Assembly (NCBI GenBank): GCA_033809435.1
Contig: JAPXLS010000100.1
Location: 1-8,087 of the forward strand
DNA length: 8,087 nt
DNA from: JAAZIN01 sp033809435
GTDB lineage: Bacteria; Bacillota; Dethiobacteria; DTU022
Direction: 5' to 3'
Shown here: in pieces, positions 1 through 6,612 of the stretch
How positions within the stretch are numbered: position 1 is the first letter of the stretch
How the letters are laid out: every line of letters begins with the position of its first letter
Notes under the pieces: generated by a model
Told to the model about the DNA's origin: nothing
Database searches by the model: none
Seen by the model: only the letters and a program-made list of their open reading frames with translations
Translations under genes and position numbers: made by a program

Positions 1-1
1 A

Positions 2-1321
2 CTGGGTGATAACGTGGTGGAGGTTCTGGCCACCAGCGGCAACAACCGCCTCGGGGGCGACGATTTTGACGAGCGGGTCATGAATTATGTGGCCGCCGAA
101 TTCAAAAAAGATCAGGGGGTCGACCTGTTGCAGGACCGGATGGCCCTGCAGCGTCTCAAGGAGGCGGCGGAGAAAGCAAAGGTGGAGCTCTCTTCGGTTA
201 CCTCCACCGATATCAACCTTCCCTTTATCACGGCGACGCAGGCGGGGCCCAAGCATCTCGAGATGACGCTGACACGGGCCAAGTTCGAGGAGCTTACCGC
301 CGATCTTGTTGAGAAAACCATGGGACCGACGCGCCAGGCGCTTTCCGATGCCGGCCTGGAAGCGAACCAGATCGACGATATCATTCTTGTGGGGGGTTCC
401 ACGCGTATACCCGCCGTCCAGGAGGCCATCCGCAAGCTGCTGGGCAAGGAGCCCCACAAGGGCGTCAATCCCGACGAGGTGGTGGCCCTGGGTGCGGCCT
501 ATCAGGCGGCGGTGCTCGCAGGTGAAGCCAAGGATATCCTGCTGCTCGATGTGACTCCGCTCTCTCTGGGCATCGAGACGCTGGGCAATGTTTTCACCAG
601 GATTATCGATCGCAACACCACCATTCCGGCAAACAAGAAGCAGGTCTTTTCCACCGCCGCAGACAACCAGACCAGCGTGGAGATCCATGTACTGCAGGGT
701 GAACGATCAAGGTCATTTGACAACAAAACCCTGGGCCGCTTCATGCTGGACGGGATTCCGCCGGCGCCGCGGGGTATGCCGCAGATCGAGGTGAGCTTTG
801 ATATAGACGCCAATGGGATTGTCAATGTCTCGGCCAAGGATATGGCCACGGGCAAGGAACAGCATATCACCATCACCTCCTCCGGCGGCCTGGATAAAGA
901 TCAGATCGATAAAATGGTTCGCGATGCGGAGTCATATGCCGAGGATGACCGCAAGTGGCAGGAGCTGGCCGAGGCGCGGAACAAGGCCGATGCCCTGGCC
1001 TACCAGGCGGAGAAGACTTTAAAAGAACTTGGAGACAAGATCGAGCCTGCCAAAGCCGAAGAGGCGCGCAAGGCCGCGTCGGAGCTGCAGGAGGCGGCCC
1101 GCAGCGAGGATCTGGAAAAGATCAATCAGGCCACCGATAAATTGAACGGCTATCTCCACGAACTCTCGGCGAAGCTGTACGAGCAGGCTCGCACGCAGCA
1201 GGCCGGGGATGCCGGCGCCGCAGGGGGGCCTGGAACAGCGGATGAAGCGGGGCCGGCAGGGGAGGATGAAAACGTTGTTGATGCCGATTACAATGTTAAA
1301 GATGAAGGCGGGGACAGCTAG
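2..1321 (+). CDS. dnaK: Chaperone protein DnaK (Hsp70), 3' part, cut by the left edge
   Basis: This is the C-terminal 439 residues of the ATP-dependent chaperone DnaK, which holds unfolded cytoplasmic proteins in cycles driven by DnaJ and GrpE. The reading frame is open to the window edge, so the start and roughly the first 200 residues are missing. Visible landmarks in order are SGNNRLGGDDFD of the nucleotide-binding domain, the ILVGGSTRIP phosphate-loop motif and NPDEVVALGAA, the interdomain linker LLLDVTPLSLGIET, then the substrate-binding beta domain with IPANKKQVFSTAADNQ and VLQGER. An alpha-helical lid rich in Glu, Lys and Ala follows, and then a Gly/Ala-rich acidic tail with the NVVDADYNV stretch typical of bacterial DnaK. 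dnaJ follows after about 160 bases. Heat-shock control elements of this operon, if any, would be off the left edge. Identity is certain. Confidence 0.98.
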   Translation: MGDNVVEVLATSGNNRLGGDDFDERVMNYVAAEFKKDQGVDLLQDRMALQRLKEAAEKAKVELSSVTSTDINLPFITATQAGPKHLEMTLTRAKFEELTADLVEKTMGPTRQALSDAGLEANQIDDIILVGGSTRIPAVQEAIRKLLGKEPHKGVNPDEVVALGAAYQAAVLAGEAKDILLLDVTPLSLGIETLGNVFTRIIDRNTTIPANKKQVFSTAADNQTSVEIHVLQGERSRSFDNKTLGRFMLDGIPPAPRGMPQIEVSFDIDANGIVNVSAKDMATGKEQHITITSSGGLDKDQIDKMVRDAESYAEDDRKWQELAEARNKADALAYQAEKTLKELGDKIEPAKAEEARKAASELQEAARSEDLEKINQATDKLNGYLHELSAKLYEQARTQQAGDAGAAGGPGTADEAGPAGEDENVVDADYNVKDEGGDS

Positions 1322-1483
1322 CTCTCCCTGATTTCCTGTTTTCTTGGGGAGCAGGGTCAGGCCGACCCGTCCCCGTGGGGGCTTCTTCAGCAAGGGGCCC
1401 GGGGGATCCGGGAGCGGCGATAACGTGGAAAAAAGGTTGGCGGAGCAGGCAAGGGCTTCCCGTTCAGGGGGATGATGTACCAG
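1322..1483 (+). other. dnaK-dnaJ intergenic spacer
   Basis: About 160 bases without a gene. It holds several short GC-rich inverted repeats: GCTCTCC at 1321-1327 with GGGGAGC at 1346-1352, GGGTC at 1354-1358 with GACCC at 1364-1368, and CCCGG at 1398-1402 with CCGGG at 1408-1412. None is followed by a T tract, and I see no convincing -35/-10 pair. The most likely reading is a transcribed spacer within the dnaK-dnaJ operon, possibly with weak structure that tunes the relative output of the two genes. That role is inference. Confidence 0.4.
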
Positions 1484-2611
1484 ATGTCTGGAAATAAAAG
1501 GGATTACTATGAAGTCCTCGGTATCGAGCGGACCGCTTCGAACGATGAAATAAAGAAAGCTTACCGCAAACTGGCGCGCAAATATCACCCGGACTTCAAC
1601 AAGGATGATCCCCTGGCTGAAGAAAAATTCAAGGAGATCAACGAGGCTTACGAGGTTCTCTCCGACCCCCAGAAGAGGGAAGGCTACGATCACTTCGGCC
1701 ACGAAGCCGGTTTTGGGGCCGGGGCCGGCGGCGGCTTTGGCGGTTTCGGCGGCTTTGAAAGTATATTTGAAGACTTTTTCGGCGGGCTGGGCGGCTTTGG
1801 GCGGCGCCGCCCGCCCGGACCGGAGCAGGGGCAGCATCTGCGCTACGATCTCGAGATCACCCTGGAGGATGCCTACAGCGGCGGAGTGAAGGAAATCAAG
1901 GTGCCCCGCACGGAGACCTGCCCCGAATGCAAGGGCAGCCGGGCCCGTCCGGGGACCAGGCCCGAGAAATGCCCGGCCTGCGGCGGAACCGGCCAGCAGC
2001 AGGTTACCCGCGACACCCTTTTCGGGCGCATGGTCAATGTGCAGACCTGTCTCCACTGTTCCGGGAGGGGCACCGTGGTAAAGGAGCCCTGTCCCGCCTG
2101 CCGCGGCCAGGGCAGGGTTGTCCGCGAAAGGATCATAGAGGTGAAGATACCGCCCGGGGTGGCTCATGGAACCCGTTTGCGAATTCAGGGAGGCGGGGAA
2201 GCAGGGCTTCGCGGCGGTCCGCCGGGAGACCTTTTTGTTGTTACCGCCATTCGCCGCCACAAGCATTTTCGCCGCGACAATGATGACCTCCTGTACGAGC
2301 TTCCCCTGAAGATGACCCTGGCGGCACTGGGCACGGAGGTGGAGGTGCCGACGCTGGATGGAAAGGCCGCCATGAAGGTTCCCGAAGGAACGCAGCCGGG
2401 AACCGTTTTTCGGCTCAGGGGGAAGGGGATGCCCCGCCTTTACGGTCTGGGAAAAGGGGATCTGCGGGTGAAGGTAAATGTGGTTGTCCCGAAACGGCTT
2501 TCGGCCAGGGAGAAAGAGCTGCTCGCAGAGCTGGCCCAGCTTGACCGGTCCGAAGAAAAGGGCAAGGGATTTATCGGCCGGATGAAGGATGCTTTTGGCG
2601 GGGGGCACTAG
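1484..2611 (+). CDS. dnaJ: Chaperone protein DnaJ (Hsp40)
   Basis: DnaJ delivers unfolded substrates to DnaK and stimulates its ATPase in the cytoplasm. From the ATG at 1484 it is 375 residues, normal for the family. Domains in order: J domain (about 5-70) starting KRDYYEVLG, with the HPD motif at 35-37; a Gly/Phe-rich linker (about 72-110); a zinc-binding domain with four CxxC repeats at 146 (CPECKGSR), 163 (CPACGGTG), 189 (CLHCSGRG) and 203 (CPACRGQG); then the C-terminal substrate-binding and dimerisation domains. The first zinc repeat ends in Arg where CxxCxGxG expects Gly. Start choice: in-frame ATGs lie at 1472, 1475 and 1484. AGGGGG at 1466-1471 abuts the first, lies 3 bases before the second and 12 before the third. 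The third gives the usual DnaJ N-terminus, so I prefer it, but 1475 or 1472 cannot be excluded. Confidence 0.97.
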   Translation: MSGNKRDYYEVLGIERTASNDEIKKAYRKLARKYHPDFNKDDPLAEEKFKEINEAYEVLSDPQKREGYDHFGHEAGFGAGAGGGFGGFGGFESIFEDFFGGLGGFGRRRPPGPEQGQHLRYDLEITLEDAYSGGVKEIKVPRTETCPECKGSRARPGTRPEKCPACGGTGQQQVTRDTLFGRMVNVQTCLHCSGRGTVVKEPCPACRGQGRVVRERIIEVKIPPGVAHGTRLRIQGGGEAGLRGGPPGDLFVVTAIRRHKHFRRDNDDLLYELPLKMTLAALGTEVEVPTLDGKAAMKVPEGTQPGTVFRLRGKGMPRLYGLGKGDLRVKVNVVVPKRLSAREKELLAELAQLDRSEEKGKGFIGRMKDAFGGGH

Positions 2612-2700
2612 TTTGGTCAGGGGGCAGGCCGCTGTCTCCGCCGGGGCGGGATCCGGAAAGGGTATGTGGCAGGGCGGCAGCACATCTTCGGGGTGAATCT

Positions 2701-3453
2701 ATGCACTACTTTTTCAAGGAAGGTGCGGCCCTGGCAGCAGGGTTGGTTGTTGAACTGGACAGGGCCGATCTGAACCATGCTTACCGGGTGCTGCGTCTGC
2801 GCAAGTACAGCATCGTCGCCCTGGCTGACGGCAGGGGATCGGCCTTCCGGGGAACGGTTGAATCCATCAGCCCGGAAGAAGTTGTTGTCAGGCTGGAGGA
2901 ACCGCTGCCGCCGGCCGAATCGCCCCGGCAGCTCATTCTGCTGCAGGCCCTGGCCAAGGGAGAGAAAATGGATCTGATCATCCGCCAGGCAGTGGAACTG
3001 GGGGTGCGGCGAATAGCTCCGGTTTTTACGGAGCGCAGCATTCCCCGATTTGACAGATCGCGCGAAACAGGGCGGTTGAAACGCTGGCGCAGCCTGGTTC
3101 GGGCGGCGGCGGCGCAGTGCCGCAGGGCTCTGATCCCCGAAGTGGATCCCCCCCGGGGTTTTGCCGAAGCCCTGGAGCTGCTGGAAGGACGGACAGCGCT
3201 GGTTCCCTGGGAAGGCGAGAAGGGGCAAGGCCTTGCAGAGCTGTTAAGACAGCCTCTCCCCCGGGAAAAGGCTGTTTTCCTTTTTATCGGGCCCGAGGGA
3301 GGTTTTAGCGGGGGAGAAATTGCGGCCCTGACCGGCGCCGGCGCTCGCACGCTCCACCTGGGGCCGCGCATCCTGCGCACCGAGACAGCCGCAGCCGCGG
3401 TCCTGGGCCTGATCCAGGCCGCCTGGGGCGATCTGGGGGTGGGATCAAGGTGA
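2701..3453 (+). CDS. rsmE: 16S rRNA (uracil1498-N3)-methyltransferase RsmE
   Basis: RsmE uses S-adenosylmethionine to methylate N3 of U1498 in 16S rRNA of the assembled 30S subunit. The 250 residues match the family length. An N-terminal PUA-like RNA-binding domain (about 1-70) is followed by a SPOUT-type methyltransferase domain. Signature stretches are LLQALAKGEKMDLIIRQAVE near residue 80, a conserved VELGVRRIAPVFTERS stretch, FIGPEGGFSGGE near 195, and LGPRILRTETA near 220; the last two build the knotted AdoMet pocket. The start at 2701 is preceded by GGGGTGA (2690-2696), four bases upstream. The stop codon overlaps the mtaB start by four bases (GTGA), which suggests translational coupling. 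In many clostridia prmA lies between dnaJ and rsmE; here the gap is only 89 bases and holds no gene. Confidence 0.95.
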   Translation: MHYFFKEGAALAAGLVVELDRADLNHAYRVLRLRKYSIVALADGRGSAFRGTVESISPEEVVVRLEEPLPPAESPRQLILLQALAKGEKMDLIIRQAVELGVRRIAPVFTERSIPRFDRSRETGRLKRWRSLVRAAAAQCRRALIPEVDPPRGFAEALELLEGRTALVPWEGEKGQGLAELLRQPLPREKAVFLFIGPEGGFSGGEIAALTGAGARTLHLGPRILRTETAAAAVLGLIQAAWGDLGVGSR

Positions 3454-4769
3454 AGAAGAAAAAGGTTGCTTTTTACACCCTTGGCTGCAAGGTCAATTTC
3501 TGCGAAACCGAGGCGCTGCAGACCCTGTTCGAAAAGGCAGGGTACAGCATTACCGATTTTAACAAGGATGCCGATCTTTACGTGATCAATACCTGTGCCG
3601 TGACCGGGCAGAGTGATCACAAATCGCGCAAGGCCATCCGCCGCGCCAGGCGTCGCTCCCCGCAGGCCGTCATTGTGGCTACGGGCTGCTATGCCCAGGG
3701 TTTTCCGGAAGAAATAGAGGAGATGGAGCAGGCCGACCTGATCATAGGTACGCAGGGCCGCGAGGAGCTGCCCCGGATCGTGGCTTCGCTCGAAGCAGGC
3801 GGGGCTCCCTGCGGATTGGTCCGCCCTTACGGCCCCGGGAGCGCCTTTGAAATGCTTCCCACAGCGCGGCGCCGCGGCCGCTCCAGGGGATTTCTGAAAA
3901 TACAGGAAGGTTGCACCCAGTGCTGCACCTATTGCATCATCCCCACGGTGCGGGGACCGCTGCGCAGCCTCCCCCCCGCAGAGGCGGCTGCACGCGCCCG
4001 GGCCATGGTTGAAAGCGGGTACCGGGAGATTGTGTTGACGGGGATCCATCTGGGGCTTTACGGAGCCGATCTGGAGCAGGTAACCCTGGGAGTTCTCCTC
4101 GATGAACTGGAGAAGATAGAGGGCCTGCTGCGGATCCGCCTCAGCTCCATCGAACCCTCTGATGTAACCGGGGAGCTGGTGGAGCGGGTGATCACTTCGG
4201 AAAAGATATGCCCGCACCTGCATATACCCCTGCAGAGCGGGGATGGGGAGATTCTGAAGCGGATGAACCGTCCCTATACCCCGGAGGAGTATCTTTACCT
4301 CGTCAGGTGGCTGCGCGGGCTCAGGGGGGATCTGGCCATCAGTGCCGATATCATGGTCGGCTTTCCCGGGGAGAGCGAGGAGCATCACCGGCGCAGCCTC
4401 TCCTTTATCCGGAATATGTTTTTCAGCCGGCTCCATGTTTTTGCCTACTCACCCCGCCCTGGCACGGCGGCGGCGGAGTATCCGGATCAGGTTGATAGTG
4501 CGACCAAAGGGCGGCGCAGCCGTGAGATGATCGACCTGGGGCAGAAGATGGCCGCCGCCTTCCGCCGGAAATTTATCGGCACCAGGCAGGAGATCCTCAT
4601 TGAAAAGATACGCCCCCACAATTACGGGGAGGGCTTTACCCCCCATTACCTGCGCGCCAGGGTGGCGCTTGAAAGCAGAGGCCGCGGCTGGGTGGGGAAG
4701 CTGGCGGCTGCAAATATCGAAAAAGAGGATGGACAATTACTTTGCGGGACGCTCCCGCCCCAGACATAA
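3450..4769 (+). CDS. mtaB: tRNA (N6-L-threonylcarbamoyladenosine(37)-C2)-methylthiotransferase MtaB
   Basis: MtaB (YqeV in Bacillus subtilis) is a radical-SAM enzyme that adds a methylthio group to t6A37 of tRNAs reading ANN codons, giving ms2t6A. The 439 residues show all three family domains. The N-terminal methylthiotransferase domain has cluster-binding cysteines in LGCKVN (C13), NTCAVT (C49) and TGCYAQG (C80). The radical-SAM core has the CX3CX2C motif CTQCCTYC (C155, C159, C162), with an extra Cys where Phe is usual. The family stretch LHIPLQSGDGEILKRMNRPY lies in the core. A C-terminal TRAM-type RNA-binding region spans about 375-435. Translation starts at GTG 3450, inside the rsmE stop, which gives the expected LGCKVN spacing. 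Related MiaB acts on i6A instead; the LGCKVN start and the neighbour rsmE favour MtaB. Confidence 0.93.
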   Translation: MKKKKVAFYTLGCKVNFCETEALQTLFEKAGYSITDFNKDADLYVINTCAVTGQSDHKSRKAIRRARRRSPQAVIVATGCYAQGFPEEIEEMEQADLIIGTQGREELPRIVASLEAGGAPCGLVRPYGPGSAFEMLPTARRRGRSRGFLKIQEGCTQCCTYCIIPTVRGPLRSLPPAEAAARARAMVESGYREIVLTGIHLGLYGADLEQVTLGVLLDELEKIEGLLRIRLSSIEPSDVTGELVERVITSEKICPHLHIPLQSGDGEILKRMNRPYTPEEYLYLVRWLRGLRGDLAISADIMVGFPGESEEHHRRSLSFIRNMFFSRLHVFAYSPRPGTAAAEYPDQVDSATKGRRSREMIDLGQKMAAAFRRKFIGTRQEILIEKIRPHNYGEGFTPHYLRARVALESRGRGWVGKLAAANIEKEDGQLLCGTLPPQT

Positions 4770-4778
4770 ACGGGCGCA

Positions 4779-4837
4779 CGGTGCATAGAAATATGGTAAA
4801 AGTCCCTTACGGGAAGGGGAGAACTATCGATGCACCG
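4779..4837 (+). promoter_or_regulatory. Nested inverted repeats over the ribosome-binding site and start codon
   Basis: CGGTGCAT at 4779-4786 is an exact inverted copy of ATGCACCG at 4830-4837, which contains the start codon of the next gene. Between them CCCTT (4804-4808) pairs with AAGGG (4814-4818) around a five-base loop, and AAGGG is the core of the Shine-Dalgarno AAGGGGAG (4814-4821). Folded together, both the ribosome site and the start codon would be base-paired. Regulation of translation initiation is inference; the complementarity is seen directly. I find no convincing promoter in the 60-base gap, so the gene may be read through from mtaB. Confidence 0.35.
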
Positions 4838-5384
4838 TTTTCTTGTTATCGAGGCCAAACGCCTGCTGCCCCTCTTGTTTTTACTTGTTCTTCTGATCAG
4901 TCTCTCCATCTATGATAATTTTTTCCGCGAATTTCCGGTGGCGGCTCCCGATGAAGACCTGAAGAATACGGTCGCCTTTGTTACTGCAGATCAGGGTGAG
5001 CTGGGCGCCCCGGCTTCATTCGAAGTGATCGCCTCCACCGAGGGCTGGGCCGGGCTGCTCCAGGAACGCGCATCCTTGCCTGATTACCCTTTCAACCCCG
5101 CGTACGAGTATGCCGTCAGTGCAGTGAACGGCGAGATCAGGAGTGTGCAGGTCTACCCCCAGGAGGACGGCGTGGTGCAGGTGCAGGTGAAGATCGGTGA
5201 ACGGCCGCACAGCTATCACCTGGTCACACTGGAGCGGGAGAAGGTGGGTGAGCAGACTCACTGGCTGTTCCTGGACGAAAAGGATCGGATCCTGCATGAA
5301 ATCATGCTGCCCGGTGAGGCGGGCGACCCCGGCGATGCGGTTATGCAGGAGCCGCCGGAGGTTGAACCCCCGGCGGGCGACTAG
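4830..5384 (+). CDS. Hypothetical membrane-anchored protein with extracytoplasmic domain
   Basis: I do not recognise this 184-residue protein. It begins with a short basic stretch (MHRFLVIEAKR) and one hydrophobic segment of about 18 residues (12-29, LLPLLFLLVLLISLSIYD), so it is probably held in the membrane by one N-terminal helix with the rest outside. The segment has no lipobox Cys and no clear cleavage site. The soluble part is acidic and looks beta-rich: FEVIASTEGWAGLLQER near 62-80, YEYAVSAVNGEIRSVQVYP near 90-110, VQVQVKIGERPHSYHLVTLER near 115-137. This loosely recalls PrcB-type beta domains, but that is a weak resemblance and not a call. The tail is Pro/Glu-rich (QEPPEVEPPAGD). The Shine-Dalgarno AAGGGGAG lies eight bases before ATG 4830 inside a possible hairpin. 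It lies 60 bases after mtaB and converges on the HAD gene with two bases between stops. Confidence 0.8.
   Translation: MHRFLVIEAKRLLPLLFLLVLLISLSIYDNFFREFPVAAPDEDLKNTVAFVTADQGELGAPASFEVIASTEGWAGLLQERASLPDYPFNPAYEYAVSAVNGEIRSVQVYPQEDGVVQVQVKIGERPHSYHLVTLEREKVGEQTHWLFLDEKDRILHEIMLPGEAGDPGDAVMQEPPEVEPPAGD
5351..5378. terminator. GC-rich hairpin at the convergent gene junction
   Basis: CCGCCGG (5352-5358) and CCGGCGG (5370-5376) form a perfect 7-bp stem. It continues after one mismatch as GGT/ACC around a three-base loop. It lies in the last codons of the unknown membrane protein, just before two convergent stop codons. No T tract follows immediately on either strand; the nearest on the plus strand is TTTTT at about 5404-5408. 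It may slow or end transcription from either side, since there is no other room for a terminator, but the terminator role is inference. Confidence 0.3.
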
Positions 5385-5386
5385 GG

Positions 5387-6139
5387 TCAAGCAGGCGGGA
5401 AACCTTTTTCGATGAGCGCAGCCAGCTCCGCCAGCGTGCCCCGGTAATCGGAAGCCGGTTCGGCCGGGGTGCGTTCAATGACTCCGCCCTCGACAAGGAA
5501 GGTGCCCATGCCCGCCCTTGCTGCGGAGATATCATCAAGGGGGTCATTTCCGGCCATGATACATCTCTCCGGCGGGGTTTCGATCTTGCGGGCAATCTCC
5601 AGATAGTATCCAGGACTGGGTTTGCAGTAGTGCATATTCTCAATGGTAGTGATCAGGTCAAAAGGCGCGGCAGGGAGCCCGCCCCAGGAGAGGCGTTCGA
5701 CAACGGCCGTGCGGGGGAAGACCGGCTGCGTGGCCAGCACCAATTTCAGATTACAGCTGCGTGCCGCCTCCAGCACTTCCCGCGCATGGGGGCGGGGGGC
5801 GCCCCAGGGCCGCAGGCCGGGGAAGTCTTTTCTATAGAATTCTTCCGTCAACGGGTCGATATCTGTACGCTTCACTCCAAGGCGGCGGCAGAAATCGGCA
5901 TAGAAAACAGCCTCGTTGGTCCGGTGGGGTTCCTCATTTACCATGGTGCTTCTTGTAGACTCCAGCAGGTGATGGGCGAATGTATCCGGCGGGAGGCGGT
6001 CCGAAAAGTACCCGGCCAGGGCCGTCACGTATGCCGGTACAAAGCGTTCCAGATCAAGATCAAGCAGCGTTCCATCCAGATCTATCAGCAGGGCGTCGTA
6101 GCGGCGCAGGGGCGCCCGTCCGGGTATTCTATTCCCCAT
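5387..6139 (-). CDS. HAD-superfamily hydrolase (probable phosphatase, substrate unknown)
   Basis: A haloacid-dehalogenase fold hydrolase of 250 residues, probably a cytoplasmic phosphatase for a small phosphorylated substrate. All four HAD motifs are present: motif I LLIDLDGTLLD with nucleophile D20 and acid/base D22; motif II in LVLATQP (T137); motif III Lys in CKPSPGYY (K173); motif IV AGNDPLDD with D199 and D203 for magnesium. An insert of about 85 residues between motif I and motif II forms a helical cap, as in subfamily I. The frame stays open further upstream to 6262, but that stretch is coding for ylbF in another frame, so I place the start at ATG 6139 (alternatives 6148 and 6151). It overlaps the ylbF stop by 11 bases, so the two are surely cotranscribed. 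The substrate cannot be told from the sequence. Confidence 0.9.
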   Translation of the reverse strand: MGNRIPGRAPLRRYDALLIDLDGTLLDLDLERFVPAYVTALAGYFSDRLPPDTFAHHLLESTRSTMVNEEPHRTNEAVFYADFCRRLGVKRTDIDPLTEEFYRKDFPGLRPWGAPRPHAREVLEAARSCNLKLVLATQPVFPRTAVVERLSWGGLPAAPFDLITTIENMHYCKPSPGYYLEIARKIETPPERCIMAGNDPLDDISAARAGMGTFLVEGGVIERTPAEPASDYRGTLAELAALIEKGFPPA

Positions 6140-6518
6140 CGGTTTCATCATCCAGCGCTTTTCCCAGCTCCTGTAGCAGCTCCGAATCCAGGATGTCCCC
6201 GGCGGCTTCATTGATGATCCTTTGGATGTCCCCGATGAGCCTGCTGAAACGGAATTCTGCATCTAGGAATCGCTTCACTGTCAGATTGAGATTGAGCACC
6301 TCGAAAAGTTTATCCATTTTTTCAAGCTGTTCCGGGGCCACTTCCAGCCCGGACAGCTGCTGCTTTTGCAGCCGGAACTGCTCCTTGCGGAAATCAAGCA
6401 GCATTTCACGGGCGCTGCTGTCCTTTGCCAGCAGCTCCTGCGCCTCGCCATATCCTTCGAACTCGGGTGATTCGCGAAGCGTCCTGGCCAGAGTATGAGC
6501 GGCATCGTAAGGGTTCAT
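6129..6518 (-). CDS. YlbF/YmcA family protein
   Basis: A 129-residue, almost wholly alpha-helical acidic protein that matches the YlbF/YmcA (Com_YlbF, formerly DUF964) family. Its N-terminus is MNPYDAAHTLARTLRESPEF; the stretch AQELLAKDSSAREMLLDFRKEQ at about 26-47 is the family core, followed by long helices with heptad-like Leu spacing. In Bacillus subtilis YlbF, YmcA and YaaT form a complex that works with RNase Y in mRNA processing and affects competence, biofilm and sporulation. Whether this paralogue does the same is unknown. Start: ATG 6518 is preceded by GGGGTG about seven bases upstream. The open frame extends to 6614 but lacks family resemblance there and runs through the promoter region. 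It is the first gene of a minus-strand operon with the HAD gene. Confidence 0.85.
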   Translation of the reverse strand: MNPYDAAHTLARTLRESPEFEGYGEAQELLAKDSSAREMLLDFRKEQFRLQKQQLSGLEVAPEQLEKMDKLFEVLNLNLTVKRFLDAEFRFSRLIGDIQRIINEAAGDILDSELLQELGKALDDETDGE

Positions 6519-6546
6519 TCCTTTACACCCCTTCCTGTGGTATCCC

Positions 6547-6600
6547 TTTTCCCATTGTAAACATCTGCTCCGTTGCTGGAGCGCAACACTTTTCCCGTTG
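6547..6600. repeat. Direct repeat TTTTCCC(A/G)TTG flanking interleaved inverted repeats
   Basis: TTTTCCCATTG at 6547-6557 and TTTTCCCGTTG at 6590-6600 are direct repeats, 10 of 11 bases alike, with starts 43 bases apart. Between them lies a tight pattern A-B-T-A'-B': GCTCC (6567-6571), GTTGC (6572-6576), T, GGAGC (6578-6582), GCAAC (6583-6587). GCTCC pairs with GGAGC or GTTGC pairs with GCAAC, but not both at once because the loops are too short for a pseudoknot. On the minus strand this lies in the presumed 5' untranslated leader of ylbF. A switch or operator role is inference. Confidence 0.4.
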
Positions 6601-6612
6601 GAGCCTGAATTC

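Noticed and set aside
1321..1352. Stem GCTCTCC/GGGGAGC after the dnaK stop as a terminator
   Set aside because: It has a long 18-base loop, one G-T pair and no T tract; dnaJ should be cotranscribed.
1019..2683. Open frame of 554 codons on the minus strand across the dnaK end and all of dnaJ
   Set aside because: It is antisense to two highly conserved genes, has low-complexity composition and no recognisable motif. GC-rich codon bias of the real genes keeps stops out of this frame.
2664..2696. Ten-codon frame (MWQGGSTSSG) just before rsmE, ending inside its ribosome site
   Set aside because: It could be a leader peptide coupled to rsmE, but a frame this short occurs by chance, and it has no run of regulatory codons.
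3912..3935. Extra Cys within the MtaB radical-SAM motif (CTQCCTYC) as a possible additional cluster ligand
   Set aside because: The canonical CX3CX2C cysteines are all present; a single substitution of the usual Phe is a minor variation and gives no ground for a new function.
2781..4436. Open frame of 551 codons on the minus strand opposite rsmE and mtaB
   Set aside because: Antisense shadow of two certain genes; the translation is Arg/Pro/Ser/Ala-rich without domain motifs, and it crosses two unrelated genes.
5630..6214. Open frame of 194 codons on the plus strand inside the HAD gene
   Set aside because: It is antisense to a gene with all four HAD motifs and has no ribosome site or family resemblance.
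6140..6262. Upstream extension of the HAD protein by 41 residues
   Set aside because: These bases encode the C-terminal part of the YlbF protein in another frame; the extension is Ser/Gly/Lys-rich and unlike HAD N-termini.
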